Of a stretch of 64,000 bases of DNA, positions 22,401 to 31,400 are shown one piece after another. The position numbers were made by a program, and so were the translations under genes. The stretch is from positions 46,105 through 110,104 of the forward strand of contig CALLMH010000052.1 in the NCBI GenBank assembly GCA_938007965.1. The letters run 5' to 3'. Within the stretch, counting starts at the first letter, position 1; the number at the start of each line of letters is the position of its first letter. Origin of the DNA: an uncultured Saprospiraceae bacterium (lineage in GTDB: Bacteria > Bacteroidota > Bacteroidia > Chitinophagales > Saprospiraceae). Under the pieces are notes generated by a model. The model worked only from the letters and a program-made list of their open reading frames with translations, made no database searches and was not told the DNA's origin.

Positions 22401-25400
22401 GAATTGTGATCGTTGGAGCTGTTTCGTCTACGATGGTCACTGTAGATGTAGTCGTCGCAGTCCGTCCGCATTCATCTGTGGAGGTGAAAGTTACAGTGTA
22501 TACTCCTGTCATTCCACACGCGTCAGCTATTGTTCCAAGACCACTATTTGTAATTGTAGGAGTACCACAATTGTCTGTTCCTGATGCTTGTGCCAACCAG
22601 CTGGAGATTATTTCTTCATTTAATTCTCCTCCACATTCTAAGGTTATTGCTGGAGGTGCTGTAATTGTAGGGTCAGTAGTATCTTCAATTGTAAATGCTG
22701 CTGAAGTTGTCGACGAAAGGCCACACTCATCAGTAGCTGTAAATACAACAGTAACTGTTCCTGAAGCTCCACAAAGATTTGATAAACCTGTAAAATTATT
22801 GGACCATGTGATATTTCCACAAAGATCAGAAGCTACTGCTCCTCCATTATTACTAAGCCATGTTAGTAGTTGAGAATTATTACCTTCTCCATCGCACTCG
22901 ACGGTCATAGGTGCGGCTGGAGTATCAATCATCGGTACAGTCGTATCTTCTATGATCACTTCAGCGGTACATACAGCTGTGTTACCAGCTGCATCAATCG
23001 CTGTAAAGGTATAAGTTCTAGTTTCAGTATTGCCACACATGTTTTCTATGAAAGATACTTCGTTTACAATCGTAGGATCTGGACAATTATCTGCAAACAT
23101 AGCTGTTGAAATCCAAGCGGCTATTGCAGCATCATTTCCTGTATCTGTGCATTCTAGTGTTAGATCTCCAGCTGGAGGACAAGTAACTGTTGGTTCTTCA
23201 CAATCTTCTACGATTACATTGAAAGTACAAGTCGTAGTGTTACCCATAGTGTCTACTAGTGTATAAGTGACCAATGATGTTCCGAGCATAAATTCTATAG
23301 CATCCAGCCTTGGTAGACTATCTCCCATGGCGGTAGTTGCACCAGTGATCGAGTAAGAGAGATCGAAGCCTCCACAATTATCTGCAAAGATGGCATCTGT
23401 ACTCATATTCGCTGTCCAGTAACATTGTCCCGTATCGTTACATTTTATAACGTCATTTGATGGACATGACAGACTTGGTTCTTGGGTATCTACTACCGTA
23501 ATGTCAAAACTATCTCGTGCAGTATTTCCACAAGCATCTTCGGCTTCAAAAACTACCGTTGTCGTTCCTACTGGGAATTCAGCACCGGAGGTTAGTAGAT
23601 CTCCGTCCGCATTTGCAACTTGAGTTACTATTACGGCTTCATTACAATCAGCTCCTACTGGCGTAGAGAATACGACATTGCTTTCACAATTATCAACATC
23701 TACATTGATCGTTAGATCTTGACTTATATTTGTAAATGTTGGTGGGGTCATGTCATTTTCTACGATAATCATAGCGGAGGTTGTACTCATAGCCATGCAT
23801 TCATCTATTACTGTCCAGGTTACGGTGAGGTTTCCACCACAGAGATTAGGGACTGATCCATTGTAGTCATTTGTTATTGTGGTTTCTTGGCACCCTTCTG
23901 TTACAGTTACATCATTTAACCAAGGGATGATTGCAGCAGCTATATTATCACCACAAGCGACGATAAGATTTCCAGTATTGTGGATTATGGTAGGGGCTGT
24001 ATTATCTTCAATTATGAATACTGCAGTGTTTATAGAATCGTTTCCACATTCATCAGTTGCAGTGAAGGTGTATGTTTCAGTAATTGTTGTTACTGTTCCA
24101 GTACAAGTAGTACTGATAGTTGGTGTATTATATGTGATAGAGACATCACCACCACAGTCATCAATTCCAGATGCTGATTCCAACCATGTGGTTCGTATTG
24201 TTTCTACGGATCCATCGCATTCTACAGTATTGGTCGCCGTCGGCAATGTTAAGTTTGGTGCGGTTTCATCTATAACAATATAGTTTGCAAATGTCGTTAT
24301 TGTATTTCCACAATCATCAGAAGCTACAAATGTATATTGGGTTGTACTCGTCATACCGCATTGATCAGTAGGTGTGCCGGCTGTAAATGTCAATAGAACG
24401 TCAGCGTCGCAATTGTCTGCGGCACTCCCGTTTCCAAAAGCGGCTTCCCAAGTGGATAGCAATGCAGCTCTATCGGGAGCTGTACACTCTACGATCAAGT
24501 CAGTAGGAGGTATCATTATTACAGGACTCTGATTATCCACCAATGTTATGGTAGAACTGGCTGTAGCAGTTAGTGTGCCACAAGCATCAGTTACTGTCCA
24601 TGTTACTGATACTTCATCATTACCTGTCGTACAATCTGTAGGAAGAGCATCATAGTCATTTGTTACTGTTTCTAGACCACAGATGTCAGTTGTAGTATAT
24701 CCATTTAGCCAGTTTTGTACTATAGCTTCATTGTTCTGATTACCACATTCTATTATTATGGCTTCAGGTGCAATTATGGTAGGATTGGTAGTGTCTTCTA
24801 TGGTAAAGGTAGCAGTTGTATTAGCGGTTAGTCCGCATTCATCGGTTGCTGTGAATATCACAGTTGCGGAACCTGTATCTCCGCAGGCGTCAGATAGGGT
24901 GGTGAAGTTATTTGACCAAGTCACAGTACCGCAAAGATCACTTGCAGCGGCTCCACCATTTGAGTTAAGCCATGATATTAGTTCTGAATTATTTCCTTGT
25001 CCATCACACTCGACTGTCATTGGCATAGCCATAATATCTATAGTAGGATCAGATGTGTCTTGAATTATTACTTGTGCAGTACAAGTTGCTGTATTTCCTG
25101 CCGCATCGGTAGCAGTAAATAAATAGGTAGTAGTAGAAGTCATTCCACACATGTGATCTACATTAGAAATCATATTTGTAATTGTAGGATCAGGACAATT
25201 ATCATCAAAAGTCGCAGTAGCTAACCAAGCTGATATTGCTGCGGTATTACCCATATCACTACATTCTAAGATAAGATCCCCAGATGGAGGACAGGTCACT
25301 GTCGGTGCTTCGCAATCATTTACTACCACATCGAATGAGCATGTTACTTCATTCCCAGCAGGATCAATTAATGTATAGGTGACAGTTGATGTTCCTAATT

Positions 25401-28400
25401 CAAACATAACACCATCTAATCTTGGTAAACTATCTCCCATTGCAGTAGTGGCACCAGAAATTTCATATGACAAATCAAAACCTGTACAATTGTCTGCGAA
25501 AATAGCGTCAGTACTCATATCTGCTGTCCAGATACAAGTTCCACTAGCATTGCATTTCTCTACATCATTACTAGGGCAGCTTAATGATGGCAATTGAGAA
25601 TCGACCACTGTAATATCAAATGAATCTCTTGCTGTATTTCCACAAGCGTCCTCGGCTTCGAAAACAACTGTGGTAGTCCCCAATGGAAATTCTGCTCCAG
25701 AGGAAAGTAGGTCTCCATCAGTATTTGCCACTTGGGTGATAGTGATAGGCTCATTACAATCTGCCCCAACTGGAGTAGAAAATACGACTGAACTTTCGCA
25801 GTTATCTACATCGACATTCACCGTCAGGTCATTAGAAATAGAAGCAAATGTAGGTGGAGTGTTATCGTCGGCTACTATGATCATTGCAGTAGCAGAACTC
25901 ATGGCTCCACATCCGTCTATAACATTCCATGTAACTGTTTCCATACCTCCGCATAATGAAGGAATAGAACCCATATAATTATTGGTCACTGTATAGTCTT
26001 GGCATGCCTCGGTTACAGAGTAGTCCTCTAACCATGCCGTAATCATCGTACCTATGTCATCACCACAAGCTACTTCTAGATTTGCTGGTGCAGTGATGGT
26101 AGGAGCTTCAGTGTCAGTAATAGTATATGTGGAAGTTCCTGTCGATTGATTTCCACATGCATCTGTGACCGTGAACAAGTACGTATATGTCAATTGTGTA
26201 TTTGTACCCATACATGTTTCGTCTATTGTGACCAAGGCATGGGTGATTAATGGGTTATCATCACAATTATCAGTTGCTGATGCCATTGCCAACCATGGAT
26301 TGATTAATGTGCTTTCTGCACTACTGCAATCATTAGAATTTCCTGCAGGGGGTATTATAAGAGACGGATCAGTATTGTCTTCTGATATAAGATATGCAAT
26401 TTCCGAGATTGAATTTCCACATGCATCAGTTGCAGTGAAAGTGTAAGGTATGGTTTGATTGTTTCCACATCCAGAAAGTGCTGGACCTGTAGAAAAACTT
26501 AAAACTGGGTCATCACAGTTATCAACAGCGGTCATGCCACCAAAACTAGCTGTCCAAGCATCGATAAGTCCTTGTGCTGATGGACACTCAAGAATAAGAT
26601 CAACTGGAGGTGTCATTATGATTGGTTTCTCATTGTCAATTATCGTTATGGTCGAAGTCGCAGTAGAAGTTAATATCTCACAAGCATCTGTTACTGTCCA
26701 AGTGACTATAACTTCATTCATACCAGCTTCACACATAGTAGGTGCAGTGGTGTAATCATTGGTTACGGTTACATCTCCACATGCATCCTCAGCAGTATAA
26801 CCATCAAGCCAGTTGTTGATAATTGCTTCATTGTCTGTGCTTCCACACAATAGAGTGATGGCTGATGGAGCGATTATAGTTGGTACAGTATTATCTTCTA
26901 TGGTAAAGGTACCCATCGTAGTTGCAGTATTTCCACATTCATCTGTCGCTGTAAATGTTACAGTTGCAGATCCTGTAGATCCGCAGTCATTGCTAAGACC
27001 ACTGTAATTATTGGACCATAAGACAGAACCACATTCTTCTGTAGATACAGAACTACCACCGTTGCTATCTAACCATCCCAAAAGTGCTTCATTATTGCCT
27101 TCACCGTCGCATTCTACAGTTGGGCTTGTAGCGTTTGAGATTATTGGATCTGTTGTATCTTCGATGGTAATAGTTGCCGAACAAGTACTAGTATTTCCAG
27201 CGTCATCTGTTGCTGTGAATATATATGTTGTAACTGATGTCATACCACATTGAGTGTCTATACTGAAAATATCAGAACTAATGGATGCTGACATATCACA
27301 GTTGTCAGTGGCCGATGCAGCAGTTTCAAAAGCTATTATAGCGGCCTCATTACCAGGGTCACCACATTCTAAAGATATATCAGCAGGACAAGTAATGATA
27401 GGTGCTTGACAATCCTCTACCGTGAGGATAAAAGTACATGTCGCCATATTACCAGAGGCGTCTGTAGTGGTGTAAGTTATGGTAGATGCCCCTAGGCCAA
27501 AGACTACACCGTCTCCACTTACAGTATTGAATCCGGTAGCTGCTGACATCATCGGTGTAGCATCTCCTGTAATAGTGTAAGTCAAAGTAGCACCTGTACA
27601 ATTTTCATTAAAGAAAGGATCTAGGGCAGATGTCGCCGAAAAAGAGCAAGCACCTTCATCCGTACATACTGTCAGATCACTTGGGCAAGATAGTGTAGGC
27701 GTGTCATTATCTTCTACTATGATATTGAATGTGCAAGTAGATGTGTTTCCACAATTATCGGTGGCAGTGAATGATATGACGGATGTCCCGAGTGGGAATA
27801 GATCACCTGATGAAATATTTGCAGCATTGGGAGTTACAGTTACGGGCTCGTTACAATCCGTTGCTACTGGAATAGGGTAGTTTACTCTTGCTTGGCAGTC
27901 GGCAGTATTTACATTCACAATGATATCCTGAGTAGGACAATTAAGGAATAAAGGGGCTTCCGAATCTGCTTGGATAATAATATTGGCTGTTGCCGTACCC
28001 ATCGCACCGCAATCATCAATTACAGTCCATGTTACTGGTGTTGTAGATCCACAAAGATCTACTGCTGAAGCGTCAAAACTATTTGATACATCAGTAATCT
28101 GACATGCTTCGATTACTGAATAATTATCTAGCCAATCTAATACATTGAGACTGATGTCATCTCCACACTCTAAAGAAAGATCTGACGGAGGAGTGATCAT
28201 CGGAGCTTCGGTATCGGTAATCGAGAAAGTAGATGTACCAATAGATTGATTTCCACAAGCATCAGAAGCTGTAAATACATAGGTGTATGTTATTTCAGTA
28301 TCGGTTCCTGCACATTCGGAGTTTTGAGAGATTAGTGCAGCGGTTATATTAGGAGCATTGTCACAATCATCAGTTGCGGATGCAGATGCTAACCAAGGGT

Positions 28401-31400
28401 TGATTAATGTCAAAGGATCAGCGGCACAATCAGTAGACATTCCAGGGGTAGGTAGAGTCAATATTGGATCAGTCGTATCCGTGGTTATTAGGTAAGCAAT
28501 TTCAGAAATTGAATTTCCACAATCGTCAGTTGCCGTAAAAGTATATGGAGTTACTTCATTGCTCCCACAAGTGCCCGTAGGAGTTCCTACTGTGAATGAT
28601 AGTGTAACATCATCATCGCACTGATCAATAGCTGTCATGCCACCGAATGCATCAGTCCAAGTCAGGATGTCTGCCATTGTTGCAGGACATTCAAGGATGA
28701 GGTCTGCCGGTGGAGTCATGATGATCGGTTTATCATTATCTACTATTGTGATGGTAGATGATGCCATTGCTGTCTGACCACAATCATCTGTAGCTGTAAA
28801 TGTGACAGTCAGCATATTCATACCAGATTCACAACCAGGAAGATTTGCTGTAGTGTAATCATTGGAGATATTTATATTGTCCGAACAGATGTCATCTGCA
28901 TGAGCCAAAGATAACCACTGAATAATGCTTAGATCATTAGATTCTTCATTGCAAGACAGCGTTATATCAGATGGTGGAGTGATTGTTGGAACTGTGGTGT
29001 CAACAATTGTAAATCTTACCGTTATTGGATTTGAAATGTTATCGCATTGATCTTTAGCGGTATATTCTACATCATAATATCCAGTTGAAGGACATGAAGC
29101 ATCTGGTACGAAGTTTCCTACATTATAGTTATTTATAAAATCAGAAGCTGGTCCACATTGTTCTGTTACATCACTTGGTAAAATTCCGGAATTATTTGCT
29201 AACCAGGTAGAAAGGTCTGCGCCATTTCCATTTCCATCACATTCGAAAGTAACATCTGGAGCATTATCCGCTAGAATCGGAGCTATATTATCCTCGACTA
29301 CAACATTTGCAAAACAGATAGAAGAGTTTCCTGCATCATCAGCTGCTGTAAACTGATACTGCCTTGTATATGTCTGACCACATTCTGCGATTTCAAATAA
29401 TACCATACTGGTAAAGTCTAGATCTATATCACAATTGTCTGTCCCTGAGATAGAAGCTAACCAAGCCATAATTTCTGCCTCTTCATCATCCTCTTGACAC
29501 TCCAAGACTAAATGTTCTGGACATTCTATGATTGGATCTTCACAATCTTCTACTATAACGGTAAACATACAAGAAGCCATATTTCCATTTCCATCATCTA
29601 CTGTATACTCTATAGTGTTCATACCAACTTCTAATATCTCACCAGCTGCGCTTCCCATACCCGAAGATATGCCTGACGGGGTAGTTACTTCATAAGTCGT
29701 AGAAGTAGAACAACCATCAGTAAATAATGGGTTGACAGCAGAAGTTGCTGCCCAAGTACATTCTCCATCATCATTACAAATTACGATGTCGTTTGGACAA
29801 GTAATATTGGGTGCTGTATCGTCGACAACAGTAATATTGAATGTACAAGAGACGGTATTATTACATGCGTCAGATGCTAAAAATGTAACTCCCGTTGTTC
29901 CTATCGGAAATTCTGATCCAGAAGAAGGACCAGCTGATTGGACAATAGTCACTGGGATATTACAATCATCAGAAGTAGGTGTTGGGAAGAAAACCGTTGC
30001 CGTCGAGCATGCTGTTCCGTCGACATTGACAGACATATCAGCTGGACAATTGTCGAAAGTTGGAAGCGTTGTTTCTGGTTCTACTACGATTTCTCCAGTA
30101 GTAATTGTGCTGTTTCCGCATTCATCAGTTGCTGTGAAAGTTACGGTAATATTGTCACCGCATAAATCAGGTGCCGTACCATCGTAGTCATTGGTAAGCG
30201 TGATTGGTCCACCACATCCATCTTCCGCAGTCGGTACGTTTAGAAAAGTATTGATTAGTCCTGTGATGTTATCGCCACAAGCTACAGTTATGTCTTCTGG
30301 TAGTACTGTAAAGGAAGGTCCAGTATTATCTGTTGTGGTATATGTTCCTGGTGATGAGATGCTATTTCCGCATTCATCAGTAGCGGTGAATGAAAATGTA
30401 TAGGTAGAATTTCCAGCGCATCCATCCTCTACTACACTTACGAGGGTATTGGTAACTGTTACATTAGAGCAAGCGTCATTTGCTGTAGCTGCCATTGCTC
30501 CAGCCCAGAGGAAAGGGTTGGCTCCTTGACATGCGATTGGTCCAGGGTCAGCTGCAACTACGAGAACTGGAGGAGTGTTATCTTGGATGATTACATTCGC
30601 TACTTCGTTGACAGAGTTATTGCCACACTCATCCGTGACTGTAAACGTGTAAGGGGTTATTGTTGATCCTGGACATAGGGTTGTAGTTGTTCCAGCCATA
30701 GCTGTGACAACAGGATTCGGGTCACATAGGTCTTCAAAAATTCCATTACCATTGATGGCAAGCCAATTGGCGATGGCGCCTCCTGGATCAGCTGTTCCAT
30801 CACATTCAAGTACTAGATCAGTAGGTGCTAGAGTTACGATAGGAGCTCGCGTGTCCTCAATAGAAATTAATGAAGTAGCTGTCATCATATTATTACAGTC
30901 ATCAATAGCGGTAAAAGTTACTGTCAAAATATCTCCGCAATCGGGTAGAGCTGTAAAATCATTAGTAATGGTTACATCTCCATCACAGCCGTCAATACTA
31001 AATGCTGATGTTAAAAAATTCTGCAATATGGCATCATTGTTATCAGCGTTACATTCTAACGTTATACTAGCAGGGACAACTAGGGAAGGATTTGTGTTGT
31101 CTCTAATTTGCAATTCCCTTGTAACGGGTGCTGACTCATTTCCACACTGATCTACAGCGGTAAAGACCGCTGTGTATGTTTCTTGTATATTATCGATACA
31201 CATTGGATCTTCTACAGATACGCCTGTGAATGAGAATTCGAACTCAAATGTTCCGCACATTTCACTTACATCAGCATTGGTCAGGCCTCCATTAGAGTTT
31301 AGCCAAGCTTGTATATCAGCTGAATTACCATTTCCATCACAATCGACTATGGTCGGGTCAGTATTTGCAGGGGTAATGATAGGTGGTTCACTGTCCTCTA